DNA of 64,000 bases from Petrimonas sulfuriphila. Lineage in GTDB: Bacteria; Bacteroidota; Bacteroidia; Bacteroidales; Dysgonomonadaceae. The notes beneath the pieces were generated by a model, which was given only the letters and a program-made list of their open reading frames with translations, was not told the origin of the DNA and did not search any database. The stretch covers positions 3,769,269-3,833,268 of the forward strand of contig CP073276.1 of the NCBI GenBank assembly GCA_038561985.1. The letters are read 5' to 3'. Positions 1 to 7,597 of the stretch are shown in pieces. Positions within the stretch are counted from its first letter, which is position 1. The number at the start of each line of letters is the position of its first letter. The position numbers and the translations under genes are program-made.

Positions 1-525
1 AATAATCAGTTTGCGTTTAAACCCATCATTTTCTCCGGTCATTGCGAAAGAGAATATTACGATATGGCATTTCAATACGGTGCGGTTCATTTTCTCCCAA
101 AACCGGTTGATAAGGAAAGACTAAAAAATGCAATTGAACGGGTTAAACCTGAAAACAGGAATGAGACAATCTTATCCGCCAATATTCTGAAAAATACGCT
201 GGTAATAAATACCGCCACCAGAAGTCATTTTATTTCACCCAAAGACATTGTTTATTTCCAAAGTAAGGATTCTTATACATACATCGTACTCGCCAACGAA
301 CAAGTGATAAAGAGTTCAAGAAACTTGGGATTTTATGAAAAACAAATTAAATCCTTTAGCGATTTTTTTCGTGTTCACAACAATACCATTTTAAACTTGA
401 ACTTCATACAGGGGTTTTCAAATAAAACCGAGAGGGACATTATTCTTAAACCTCCTTTTGGAGAAATAAAAAGTTCACGGGAAAAATTCAAGGAGTTGTT
501 GGAGATAATAAAAAGGAAGACCTAA
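1..525 (+). CDS. LytTR-family response regulator, 3' part (5' end outside window)
   Basis: The frame is open from base 1, so the true start lies upstream; the ATG at 64 is internal. The visible 174 codons begin in the last third of a receiver (REC) domain, with the conserved YGAVHFLPKPVD segment that carries the switch lysine. A LytTR DNA-binding domain follows (roughly visible residues 65-170), with the typical IVYFQSKDSYTYI and FFRVHNNTILNLNFI blocks. Family knowledge: LytTR regulators are phosphorylated by a membrane sensor kinase and bind promoter direct repeats. The cognate kinase is not in the window and would be expected just upstream. The product and family are secure; the regulon is not known. 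Confidence 0.88.
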   Translation, partial: NNQFAFKPIIFSGHCEREYYDMAFQYGAVHFLPKPVDKERLKNAIERVKPENRNETILSANILKNTLVINTATRSHFISPKDIVYFQSKDSYTYIVLANEQVIKSSRNLGFYEKQIKSFSDFFRVHNNTILNLNFIQGFSNKTERDIILKPPFGEIKSSREKFKELLEIIKRKT

Positions 526-612
526 AAAGAGGCTGTTTCAATTAATAAGATTCAGCTTTGCGTATTGAATGAAGATATTCCGGTGATATGCACTGAATTA
601 GTTTCGATTTAA

Positions 613-692
613 TCTGACAGTTAAAGGGCAAACAAATTAAATTTGTAATGCTAAAAACAAAATCAAGTTTAACCCTTTAAAACTGTCAGAAA
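613..692. repeat. Inverted repeat ahead of the transposase fragment
   Basis: TCTGACAGTTAAAGGG (from about 614) faces AACCCTTTAAAACTGTCAGA (about 671-690), giving a near-palindromic pair directly in front of the ATG at 692. It may be the terminal inverted repeat or leader hairpin of the IS481-type element whose transposase fragment follows. No matching right end was found. Confidence 0.45.
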
Positions 693-1162
693 TGAATGTA
701 GAAACAAAAGTAATTAAAAGTAGGTTAGGTTTATTGAACTTGGCCGAAGAATTAGGCAATGTATCATTAGCCTGCAAGTATTTAGGATATAGCAGGGATA
801 CATTTTATCGTTATAAGGATTTATTCTCGGAAGGAGGAGAAGAAGCCCTGCGGGAGATGAGTCGTAAAAAGCCCAATATCAAGAACCGTATAGAAGCCCA
901 TATTGAAGAGAGGGTTGTTTCCTTTGCCATAGAACACCCGGCTTTCGGACAAACCCGGGCATCGAATGAATTGAAAAAAGAAGGCATGTTTATTTCACCC
1001 TGCGGGGTTCGTTGTGTATGGCTACGGCATGATCTGGAAACATTTCAAAAGCGATTGAAAGCCCTTGAGAGCAAGGTTGCACAGGAGGGACTAATCCTTA
1101 CCGAATCAGTAAAAGCAGTTGACTTTTATGAAAAAGTAGAATTCGTGGAGATCAGATTATAG
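692..1162 (+). pseudogene. IS481-type transposase, N-terminal fragment
   Basis: The 156-residue frame starts with a helix-turn-helix region (residues about 10-55, LGNVSLACKYLGYSRDTFY) and continues with EEALREMSRKKPNIKNRIE and FGQTRASNELKKEG. This is the N-terminal part of Bacteroidota IS481-family transposases, which normally run to about 330-360 residues and end in a DDE integrase core. The core is absent: after LKALESKVAQEGLILTE the frame passes into an unrelated 18-residue tail (SVKAVDFYEKVEFVEIRL). That tail looks like the end of a GNAT acetyltransferase, and its DNA is repeated at 2573-2600. The last 11 bp overlap the end of the convergent ATPase gene. It is not expected to be active. 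Confidence 0.7.
1108..1135. repeat. 28-bp direct repeat, left copy
   Basis: This 28-bp segment recurs at 2573-2600 with a single mismatch, in the same orientation. The two copies bracket the DUF4143 ATPase and the broken copy of the 108-residue gene. Read as protein, both give VKAV(D/G)FYEK, resembling the end of a GNAT acetyltransferase. Confidence 0.6.
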
Positions 1163-2321
1163 TTACGACCTTTTTCAAAAAATCACTCAACCCGCAAACT
1201 TCCACATCATTTTTAAATGGATAAGATGCTGATACGGGAGAAACAATATATGTTTTATCCGGTTTTGTGGTTTCTATAGCTCTCCAAAAGCCTTTGGTCA
1301 CCTGTGGTGCCGATGAGGCTTTACATTCTACCGCTATCGTTCGGGAACCCCTCTCAATAAGCAAGTCTAACTCATCCCCTGTAGCACTGCGATAAAAAGA
1401 AAACTTACAATCTCTCAATGAAGAAATGATGTTTTCAATTACAAATCCTTCCCAAGATGATCCGAAAACAGGGTTGCCCATTAGTGAATTGAAATCATCC
1501 ACTTGTAGCAGCCTATGTAATAACCCACTATCTCTCACAAAAATTTTTGGGGATTTAACCAGACGTTTCTTGATATTCTTTTCAAATGGCGGTAGCGAAC
1601 GGATAATAAAGGTCTGTTCCATCAGGTCGATATACCGGCGAATAGTTTGATAGGTTACACCTAGCGATTCTCCCAATTTGGACGAATTAAAAAGTTGCCC
1701 TTGATTGTGCGCACACATAGTCAGCAGACGACGAAGTTGCAATGCGGGAATTTGAAATCCGAGCTGTGGAATATCCCGTTCTACATATGTTCTAAGGAAA
1801 TTTTCTCTCCAAAGTACACTTCCTTGTTCAGATGATGCGAGATAGCTATCAGGATATCCTCCACGAAGCCAGAACTTATTCAATTCAAAATCTATGTTTT
1901 GCTCAACTTCTTCAATTGTAAAGGGTGTGAGTTCAATAAGCCCGACTCTTCCGGCTAGCGATTCTGACGTTTTCTGTATAAGGTCCTGCGAAGCAGATCC
2001 AAGCAAAATGAACCGTCCTGGACGACGGTGACGGTCTATTTCACTTCGTAAGACAGAAAAAAGTTCCGGTACTAACTGAATCTCGTCCAAACAAATTGTT
2101 ACATGCTGATTAGCCTGGAAGAATAACATAGGCTCTCTCAACTTGTTCAAGTCATCCAGGTTCTGAAGGTCCAAATATAGATAGGCATTCGAATTTTGAT
2201 AGAGCATCTTCGCCAAGGTGGACTTTCCGCATTGCCTTGGGCCTAAAATGACAACCGCAGGAAATACGCTTAGATTCTCTTTTACAAATGTTTCTATTTT
2301 TCTGTCGACCAGTTTTTGCAT
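1152..2321 (-). CDS. AAA ATPase with DUF4143 domain
   Basis: 389 residues from the chosen start. An N-terminal P-loop ATPase has Walker A GPRQCGKST (about residues 27-35) and Walker B ICLDEIQ (about 75-81). A winged-helix segment and the DUF4143 C-terminus follow. The C-terminus contains ELDLLIERG...AVECKAS, matching the E-x-K core of PD-(D/E)xK nuclease-like folds. Family knowledge: these stand-alone ATPases are common in accessory regions and their role is unsettled. The frame could start at 2387, but a TACATTTG -7 box on the minus strand at 2348-2355 would then fall inside the gene, so the ATG at 2321 is preferred. A decayed remnant of a second copy lies at about 3979-4015. The gene itself shows no disruption. 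Confidence 0.85.
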   Translation of the reverse strand: MQKLVDRKIETFVKENLSVFPAVVILGPRQCGKSTLAKMLYQNSNAYLYLDLQNLDDLNKLREPMLFFQANQHVTICLDEIQLVPELFSVLRSEIDRHRRPGRFILLGSASQDLIQKTSESLAGRVGLIELTPFTIEEVEQNIDFELNKFWLRGGYPDSYLASSEQGSVLWRENFLRTYVERDIPQLGFQIPALQLRRLLTMCAHNQGQLFNSSKLGESLGVTYQTIRRYIDLMEQTFIIRSLPPFEKNIKKRLVKSPKIFVRDSGLLHRLLQVDDFNSLMGNPVFGSSWEGFVIENIISSLRDCKFSFYRSATGDELDLLIERGSRTIAVECKASSAPQVTKGFWRAIETTKPDKTYIVSPVSASYPFKNDVEVCGLSDFLKKVVTII

Positions 2322-2347
2322 ATCATAAATACAATTTCTATTTTGCA

Positions 2348-2355
2348 CAAATGTA
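2348..2355 (-). promoter_or_regulatory. -7 box for the ATPase gene
   Basis: TACATTTG on the minus strand matches the Bacteroidota consensus TAnnTTTG and sits about 27 bp before the ATG at 2321. It decides between the two possible starts of the gene. Confidence 0.5.
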
Positions 2356-2405
2356 GTAAATGTATTTAAAACTACCAAAAGAGACAACCGCTTAGTTCCC
2401 AGGGA

Positions 2406-2580
2406 AAGGGGAAAAAGAAAACTATTGTAACCGGATAAAGAGAATTGAAGTCTTATGATTGTAACAAATAAAAATCAAGCAAGATGGTACAAAGAAATCT
2501 CGTTTCGCGCTTTGCCGGAACAGAATGTCAAGCTCCGGGGAGAGGCCAAGGAACCTGAAGAGCTTGCCATAAAGTAAAAG
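2406..2580 (+). pseudogene. Internally deleted copy of the 108-residue gene at 4092
   Basis: Bases from about 2410 to 2577 repeat the upstream region and both ends of the gene at 4092-4418. They share the leader (AACTATTGTAACC...ATGATTGTAACAAAT), the ATG (2484) and the last roughly 85 bp. The middle 233 bp are missing. The junction sits at GGTACAAA, which occurs at both deletion ends in the intact copy (4094-4101 and 4327-4334). Because 233 is not a multiple of 3, the remainder is out of frame and stops after 24 codons. It is therefore a dead copy. Confidence 0.82.
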
Positions 2581-2600
2581 CAGTTGGCTTTTATGAAAAA
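2573..2600. repeat. 28-bp direct repeat, right copy
   Basis: Same sequence as 1108-1135 with one mismatch. It directly abuts the end of the broken 108-residue gene copy and the 3' end of the serine hydrolase. Confidence 0.6.
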
Positions 2601-2606
2601 AATGAA

Positions 2607-3827
2607 TTATTTCATTCTTCCAGTATATGCATCAACGCCAGATTTGCTTAATGGCTGTGCGAAGAACTTCTCGGCAGCTTCGTCGACTTCGGCAAGCCAT
2701 GGCTGTCCTCCTCCGGCGGATTGGACCACCCAGAGCTTAAGCTCTTTCTTGTGCCAATTGACAGAACAGTTAGTACCCCAGGCACCACCATGACCAAACC
2801 AAGCGTCTTCGCTGTCCTGTTCTGGTGCTGACAAGCCGAGGGAATAGCCGCCCAGACCCTTGGGACGGGTGGAAAGAGCGAGAAGATTCTTCACGGTTTC
2901 TTCTTCCAAGATGCGCACACCATTCTCTCCCAAGCCAAGATTCATCAGCATCTTATAGAACTTCAGCTGGTCATTGGCAGTAGTCCAGAGACCCGCACCG
3001 GCAGAAGCAAATACATGGGAGTCATTATAAGGCCGTTGCTGCCATGGCATTTCTTCACGCCACTCAGCTGGAGCATTCTCTTTGTTCTCATAGAGTTCTA
3101 TCTTGTTCTTAAGCTGTTTGTCGGTAGGCCAGAACCATGTGGACTTCATTCCCAAGGGGTCAAGCACCTCCTGCTTGAGATATACCTCCCACTTCATCCC
3201 TGTGACGACCTCAACAATAGCTGCACCAATGTCAATTCCCGTATTGGAATAGAGCTCGCGGGTACCGGGCTCGAACATGATGGGCGATGCGGCAGCGATG
3301 GAGGCTGTCTGGCGAAGAGGAGCTCCTCCGGACCATCCGCCACCCCTGACGTCGGAGCGCTTGGCACTAATTTCGAAGGGAAAGCCTCCAGTATGGTTGA
3401 GCACCATACGGATGGTAAGGACGTTCTTGGCCTTACGAAGGGTCTTGGTACTGTCATTTGCTGCATCCAGCACCCATAATTCCACAAACTCCGGAAGATA
3501 CTTTGAAACAGGGTCGTCGAGTGAAATACGGCCCTCTTCCACCAGCTTGGCGATTGTCACTCCGCAGAAGCCTTTTGTCTGTGAACATTGCATGAATACA
3601 TTGTCCATCTCTATTGGGCGCTTTTTTGATACGTCGGCATAGCCTATGCAGGTGGTTTCCTGCACGCCGTCCTTGTAGAATACACTAATGGCACCGGCCA
3701 ACTGACCACTGTCCACGTAGGGTTGCAGCACTGTTTTTGCAAAACTTGTCTTGGAGTCTTTGGGCTCATTCTTGGCTGAAGCTGATAAACAGAACACTGC
3801 AATCAGCAAAAAAATCGTTTTCTTCAT
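2607..3827 (-). CDS. Secreted serine hydrolase, beta-lactamase (class C/DD-peptidase) fold
   Basis: 406 residues with a signal peptide (MKKTIFLLIAVFCLSASA). All three active-site motifs of the serine beta-lactamase-like fold are present: SxxK as S82-Q-T-K85, YxN as Y193-S-N195, and HGG at 346-348. Family knowledge: members act as esterases, D-amino-acid peptidases or penicillin-recognising enzymes, and the substrate cannot be read from sequence. It lies between two decayed repeat copies (2406-2580 and 3979-4418), so it may have been captured by the local duplication. A -7 box is seen upstream at 3918-3925. Confidence 0.88.
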   Translation of the reverse strand: MKKTIFLLIAVFCLSASAKNEPKDSKTSFAKTVLQPYVDSGQLAGAISVFYKDGVQETTCIGYADVSKKRPIEMDNVFMQCSQTKGFCGVTIAKLVEEGRISLDDPVSKYLPEFVELWVLDAANDSTKTLRKAKNVLTIRMVLNHTGGFPFEISAKRSDVRGGGWSGGAPLRQTASIAAASPIMFEPGTRELYSNTGIDIGAAIVEVVTGMKWEVYLKQEVLDPLGMKSTWFWPTDKQLKNKIELYENKENAPAEWREEMPWQQRPYNDSHVFASAGAGLWTTANDQLKFYKMLMNLGLGENGVRILEEETVKNLLALSTRPKGLGGYSLGLSAPEQDSEDAWFGHGGAWGTNCSVNWHKKELKLWVVQSAGGGQPWLAEVDEAAEKFFAQPLSKSGVDAYTGRMK

Positions 3828-3917
3828 GTTTTTATGATGATAATTGGTTTATTGTGCAGAAGTAATCAATTAAAAGTAAACGCTTATATTATTTTATAGT
3901 ATATAATCATTGTTTTG

Positions 3918-3925
3918 CAAAGATA
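3918..3925 (-). promoter_or_regulatory. -7 box for the serine hydrolase
   Basis: TATCTTTG on the minus strand, about 91 bp before the start codon at 3827, in an AT-rich non-coding stretch. Confidence 0.5.
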
Positions 3926-3978
3926 CTGTTTTTCCTAAAACTATTTTCTTCTGCCCATTTCTTTTTGATGTAATCAGG

Positions 3979-4015
3979 GATGGATAAGATGCTGATGGAG
4001 CACTGCGATAAAAAG
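3979..4015 (-). pseudogene. Remnant of a second DUF4143 ATPase copy
   Basis: Two short exact matches to the intact ATPase gene lie side by side in the same order: TGGATAAGATGCTGAT (as at 1217-1232) and AGCACTGCGATAAAAAGAAAA (as at about 1384-1404). The latter then runs directly into the leader of the 108-residue gene. The rest of the ATPase is gone. The join to the leader lies at an AAAAAGAAAA stretch also present at 2410, suggesting deletion between short repeats. Confidence 0.6.
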
Positions 4016-4091
4016 AAAAAAAGGAAAAACTATTGTAACCATATAAAGAGAATTGAAGTCTTATGATTGTAACAAATAAAAATCAAGCAAG

Positions 4092-4418
4092 ATGGTACAA
4101 AAAATTCTCTTTTCTATTCTTCTAAGCGGGTTGATCATACCCATGAGCGCCAAGATAAAAGGTACTGTTTCCGATAGTAACAACAATCCCATTCAGTACG
4201 CCAAAGTGGCTGTCTACTCCCTGCCGGACTCGGTACTGATCAACGAAACCTCGACCGATGAGCACGGTGAGTTTGCATTCACAAATCTCCAGAGCGTAAA
4301 CAAAATGCTGAAGTTCTCCGTCGACGGGTACAAAGAAATCTCGTTTCGCGCTTTGCCGGAACAGAATGTCAAGCTCCGGGGAGAGGCCAAGGAACCTGAA
4401 GAGCTGGCTGTGAAGTAA
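4092..4418 (+). CDS. Small secreted carboxypeptidase-regulatory-like protein
   Basis: 108 residues with an N-terminal signal peptide (MVQKILFSILLSGLIIPMSA) and one Ig-like carboxypeptidase-regulatory fold: KGTVSDSNNNPIQYAKVAVY, then DEHGEFAFTNL. In Bacteroidota this fold usually forms the N-terminus of TonB-dependent receptors or cell-surface proteins; here it stands alone. A broken copy lies at 2406-2580. A terminator follows at 4444-4488. The precise role is unknown. Confidence 0.7.
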   Translation: MVQKILFSILLSGLIIPMSAKIKGTVSDSNNNPIQYAKVAVYSLPDSVLINETSTDEHGEFAFTNLQSVNKMLKFSVDGYKEISFRALPEQNVKLRGEAKEPEELAVK

Positions 4419-4443
4419 AATCGGCTACTCTTCCCTCCCACTC

Positions 4444-4488
4444 TATTCCTCAAACTTTATGTTTTACAAAAGTTTGAGGAATTTCTTT
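4444..4488 (+). terminator. Rho-independent terminator
   Basis: ATTCCTCAAACTT (4445-4457) and AAGTTTGAGGAAT (4469-4482) form a 13-bp perfect stem, followed by a T-rich run. Confidence 0.75.
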
Positions 4489-4645
4489 ATCTTGTCGGGG
4501 CTTGGGGAAGACAGATTTTTTAATTTGCAATAAAAGGAGCTTTTCTGACAAATGTTTCATTTCACATGACATTACTCAACAAGCAAATTACTTTTATTCA
4601 AACATTTATTTATAAAATCTTTTTATATCGAAAGATATTTATTAG

Positions 4646-5116
4646 CTTGCATTTCAATTCAGCAATTGGAAAGATCCGGAGTTTCTGTACAATTTTTTTA
4701 AATTCAATTACAAAGATCTTCATCGATCTATCTGGAAGTACATTTCTATAGAATATGCAATAGATAAAACAATTCAAGATGCTTTAGAATTTGAAAGCGA
4801 ATTTCTGGATAATCATGAAATAAATCTAGAAGAACGATTCAAACCTCTAAATGATTTACAAACTTCATTCATCAATTTGAATAAAAGTAAATGCTATGGC
4901 ATGAATGCTCCCAGTTGGTTAAGGCTATATGGACTGCGTGTTGAGAAGGGTGTTTACGTGATTACAGGAGGAGCTATTAAACTCACACACAAGATGGAAG
5001 AAAGGGCGCATACCATGGAAGAACTTATCAAATTAGAAAAAGGACGAAACTTTTTAATGAAAGAGAATGTTTTTGATGGTGACGGACTCGTTGATTTCAT
5101 TGAATTTCAACTTTGA
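4646..5116 (+). pseudogene. First gene of a toxin-antitoxin-like module, 5' end damaged
   Basis: The frame is open from 4646 but its first ATG is at 4877, which would give only a 79-residue tail. The upstream part is clearly coding in style (FSNWKDPEFLYNFFK, YAIDKTIQDALEFESEFLD) and runs seamlessly into NAPSWLRLYGLRVEKGVYV, ITGGAIKLTHKM and EELIKLEKGRNFL. From recall, this is a Bacteroidota family of about 160 residues encoded directly before an XRE regulator. A stop at 4643 and the lack of an ATG suggest the N-terminus was lost. The stop codon at 5114-5116 sits 5 bp before the ATG of the next gene. If intact, this would be the toxin candidate of the module; that role is inference. Confidence 0.6.
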
Positions 5117-5121
5117 TAATT

Positions 5122-5565
5122 ATGGGAAAAAGTTTAGATAGATTAAAGGAGCTTGCTGCCGGGAAAATGTCGTCTTGGCAGGAGGAAGCCAATTGGTACA
5201 GACAAAATAATGGATGGTTAAAACAATCTTCCAAAATAGCTTTTCGTATCCTTAGCGAATTGGATGAAAAAGGATTATCGCAGAAGGAATTGGCATTGAG
5301 AATGAATGTGTCTCCGCAATATGTTAGTAAGATAGTAAAAGGTAAGGAGAATCTATCGCTCGAGACCATATGGAAAATAGAGGAAGCTTTGGGTATTACC
5401 CTCATCTCTGTGAACGGAAACGTACAGTATGTTTATCCTGAAACAATAACGTATAATGAGTCATATACGAGAATTCCATTATCTAAGAGTTTGAGTACCC
5501 GGGTGAATGATGATTATGTCAACTATAAAAATACTTTCCAAAACAAGGATGATAATGTTGCATGA
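5122..5565 (+). CDS. XRE-family helix-turn-helix regulator (putative antitoxin)
   Basis: 147 residues from the ATG at 5122; a TTG at 5113 in the same frame is less likely. The N-terminal extension (about 1-50: MGKSLDRLKELAAGKMSSWQ, EEANWYRQNNGWLK) precedes a Cro/C1-type HTH (about 50-105: LDEKGLSQKELALRMNVSPQ, YVSKIVKGKENLSLETIWKI). The pattern is that of HigA-like antitoxins with N-terminal extensions. It is translationally linked to both neighbours: 5 bp after the upstream gene, with an ATGA overlap (5562-5565) into the downstream SecB-like pseudogene. It appears intact while both partners are broken, as expected if an antitoxin outlives its toxin. Confidence 0.8.
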   Translation: MGKSLDRLKELAAGKMSSWQEEANWYRQNNGWLKQSSKIAFRILSELDEKGLSQKELALRMNVSPQYVSKIVKGKENLSLETIWKIEEALGITLISVNGNVQYVYPETITYNESYTRIPLSKSLSTRVNDDYVNYKNTFQNKDDNVA

Positions 5566-5836
5566 AAGAAACTATTAACTTCAGGTTAGTAAGACTGAGT
5601 ACTGATCAGTTTGGTATACTGAGAGATATGTACGAACCCGATGCGCCGATAGGAGTAAATACACAATTAGCGAAGGGTTCGCACGTCATCTCAGTGTAAT
5701 AGTGGTAGGCACGTCCAGAGGAATTCTACATAGCAGGACTGAAGGAACAGACCTGAATCATGTCGTTTTACCGCTGACAAACGTTGAGGAAATTATAAAA
5801 GAAGATGTGATTATAAAATTAGCCGATAAGCTCTGA
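5562..5836 (+). pseudogene. SecB-like third gene of the module, deleted and frameshifted
   Basis: From the ATG at 5562 the frame reads MKETINFRLVRLSTDQFGIL and stops at about 5697. A second frame, from about 5672 to 5836, reads FARHLSVIVVGTSRGILHSR and then TEGTDLNHVVLPLTNVEEII. The two pieces resemble the N- and C-terminal parts of the roughly 150-residue SecB-like proteins that follow XRE antitoxins in Bacteroidota. The middle is missing and the ends are out of frame. Assignment to the SecB fold is from recall of the family and should be checked by profile search. Confidence 0.5.
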
Positions 5837-6281
5837 AGAGTTTGGGAGGGTAAGCCCCGAAATGAATTACTTTAAAGATGGAAGACCTGAACAAAGACTT
5901 GAATTTATCACAGCAAAAACTTTCGAAACGGGCTTGATACAACTGTACTATAGGAGGGAAAAAACACACTAAAAATGGTTATATTTGATAATCAGACAGA
6001 AGCATCCAAATATACGGATGCTGTAGCTACTTGAACAAGGGGTACAGTGGGATGAAATGCTGTTGTAATTTTGAAATTTTACTGTTGCTTCCAGCAGGTG
6101 CGCGCTGCTCATGCAGGGTGCACATAAAAAACAAGAATATTTAATTGCAGGTTTACTATTGGGGCCCATTCGATTTCCGAATGGATGTACTCCTTCGATT
6201 AATTTGTTGATAACAACAGGGATTAAAAAAATTTCATTAGTTTTGCAGTGATCAAAAAAATGATGGCGAAGCTTTGAACCA
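5837..6281. other. Gene-poor stretch with small remnants
   Basis: 445 bp without a convincing gene. It holds a 36-codon open frame at 5862-5972 (MNYFKDGRPEQRLEF...) and a 19-codon one from 5975 (MVIFDNQTEASKY...), neither recognised. Both look like debris of genes that once followed the toxin-antitoxin-like module. No RNA gene or repeat is visible. Confidence 0.4.
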
Positions 6282-6341
6282 TTGAAATCTAAAACGATGA
6301 TGGAGTCTGAAAGTATCATGAATGAAAATTTATCTGCAATA

Positions 6342-7355
6342 ATGCGTACACGCCTCTTTATATTACTTTTGGCAGTCTCGAACATGGCAATTTTTGGCCA
6401 GCAGTATTCCCCTAAACCCGTAACCGTGGGCGAAGACACATTTTTACCCTATATAAAGGGAAAAGTTATAAACAGAATACCAGAAAATGACCTGATTGCT
6501 CAAAAAATATTTGCCATTTTACGGCCACTTCCGAGTGTAAATACACCTCAAGGCTACGAGGTGGAAGCATACAGCGACGGAACCAGTCACATGTTGGAGC
6601 TACACTTTATGCCCTATCTGCTGGAAGAAGGAGAAACCGTGCGCAAGCCGGGAAGCAATATCAACTTTTATTTCAATGACATAGCCTCTATTTTCAGACA
6701 ACCCTTGCAGTCAGGTATCGGCGAAATTTATACCCTACCCGCAAAAACCGGCGATTTTATGGGCTTTCCCATCTATGAACACGAAGGACGTGAAACCACC
6801 GCAATTTACACAGGCAATGAACCATTATTCCTGCCTGTTTCGCAAGAAGAATATCTCAATGCACTGATAAAATACGAAGAACAGAAAAACAAGGAAAATG
6901 GCAGTCCGATTTCTATGGATGATAATTTGAAAGAGATTGAAAAAGCATATCAGGAACTACTGAAAACCGATAAGGCAGCTGCCGAGGAATTCAGAAAAGA
7001 TATGGAAAGCTTCCGAAAAGATCTGGTTCAAAATAACACCACAGACGATTTGACATCTTCCTACAAGAAAGAACTAGCCCACCTGTCGCCTGCCGAAAGA
7101 AAAAAGCAAGCATACTACGCCATTCATTCAATGGAAAAGAAGGGTAACTTTTCGGGGCTTGTTTCCGACAACGAGACCGAAAAAGCTCAACCATTGGTAA
7201 AACCGAACGACAAGGCAATATCCAAAAACACAAACGACAAGATTCGCTTAATCGTTGTAACATGGAAACCCGGTTACGCACTTACCGATGACAAGATGCA
7301 TGAAATTTTGCAGAATCAAACAATTTGGAAACGGATTATGCAAGAAGTAGAATAA
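6342..7355 (+). CDS. Secreted protein of unknown function
   Basis: 337 residues from the ATG at 6342, which places a clean signal peptide (MRTRLFILLLAVSNMAIFGQ) at the N-terminus. The frame is open back to 6282, but that would put about 20 charged residues ahead of the signal. The mature part has no motif I recognise. A central helical, charged stretch (about residues 185-275: EEYLNALIKYEEQ, AAAEEFRKDMESFRKDL) looks coiled-coil-like. It stands alone between the degraded module and the rsgA unit. It could be an envelope protein; no function is assigned. Confidence 0.65.
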   Translation: MRTRLFILLLAVSNMAIFGQQYSPKPVTVGEDTFLPYIKGKVINRIPENDLIAQKIFAILRPLPSVNTPQGYEVEAYSDGTSHMLELHFMPYLLEEGETVRKPGSNINFYFNDIASIFRQPLQSGIGEIYTLPAKTGDFMGFPIYEHEGRETTAIYTGNEPLFLPVSQEEYLNALIKYEEQKNKENGSPISMDDNLKEIEKAYQELLKTDKAAAEEFRKDMESFRKDLVQNNTTDDLTSSYKKELAHLSPAERKKQAYYAIHSMEKKGNFSGLVSDNETEKAQPLVKPNDKAISKNTNDKIRLIVVTWKPGYALTDDKMHEILQNQTIWKRIMQEVE

Positions 7356-7430
7356 ACAAACTCGGCAGAGAAAAAGCGTTCGGTTGTAAAGTAGATGACG
7401 AGCTTGTAAAGAACTTAAAACATTATTTTC

Positions 7431-7580
7431 ATGTCAACATCTAACCTGAAACATTTATTTGAAGTTCTGACTGCCAGACCCTTCCTGACAGTACTCATGC
7501 TTTTTGTTGCTGCCGTTGGCAGTGTGGGGCATGGAACGGGTGATGAGCTGTGGAAGTTCTTCAGCAGGTTCCTCAAATAA
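7431..7580 (+). CDS. 49-residue single-membrane-segment peptide
   Basis: The ATG at 7431 opens MSTSNLKHLFEVLTARPFLT, then a hydrophobic segment (VLMLFVAAVGSVGHG), and ends in DELWKFFSRFLK with a stop at 7578-7580. It has one predicted membrane helix with a basic N-terminus and an amphipathic tail. It lies 18 bp before rsgA. Short length and lack of a known family keep confidence low, but the codon pattern is orderly. Confidence 0.4.
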   Translation: MSTSNLKHLFEVLTARPFLTVLMLFVAAVGSVGHGTGDELWKFFSRFLK

Positions 7581-7597
7581 CGTAGATTGATACGGAT

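Noticed and set aside
692..1162. Functional IS481 transposase
   Set aside because: It lacks the whole DDE integrase core and has an unrelated tail.
4566..4751. 61-codon open frame upstream of the toxin-like gene
   Set aside because: Ile/Phe/Lys-rich reading of AT-rich DNA. The overlapping frame from 4646 has the better protein character.
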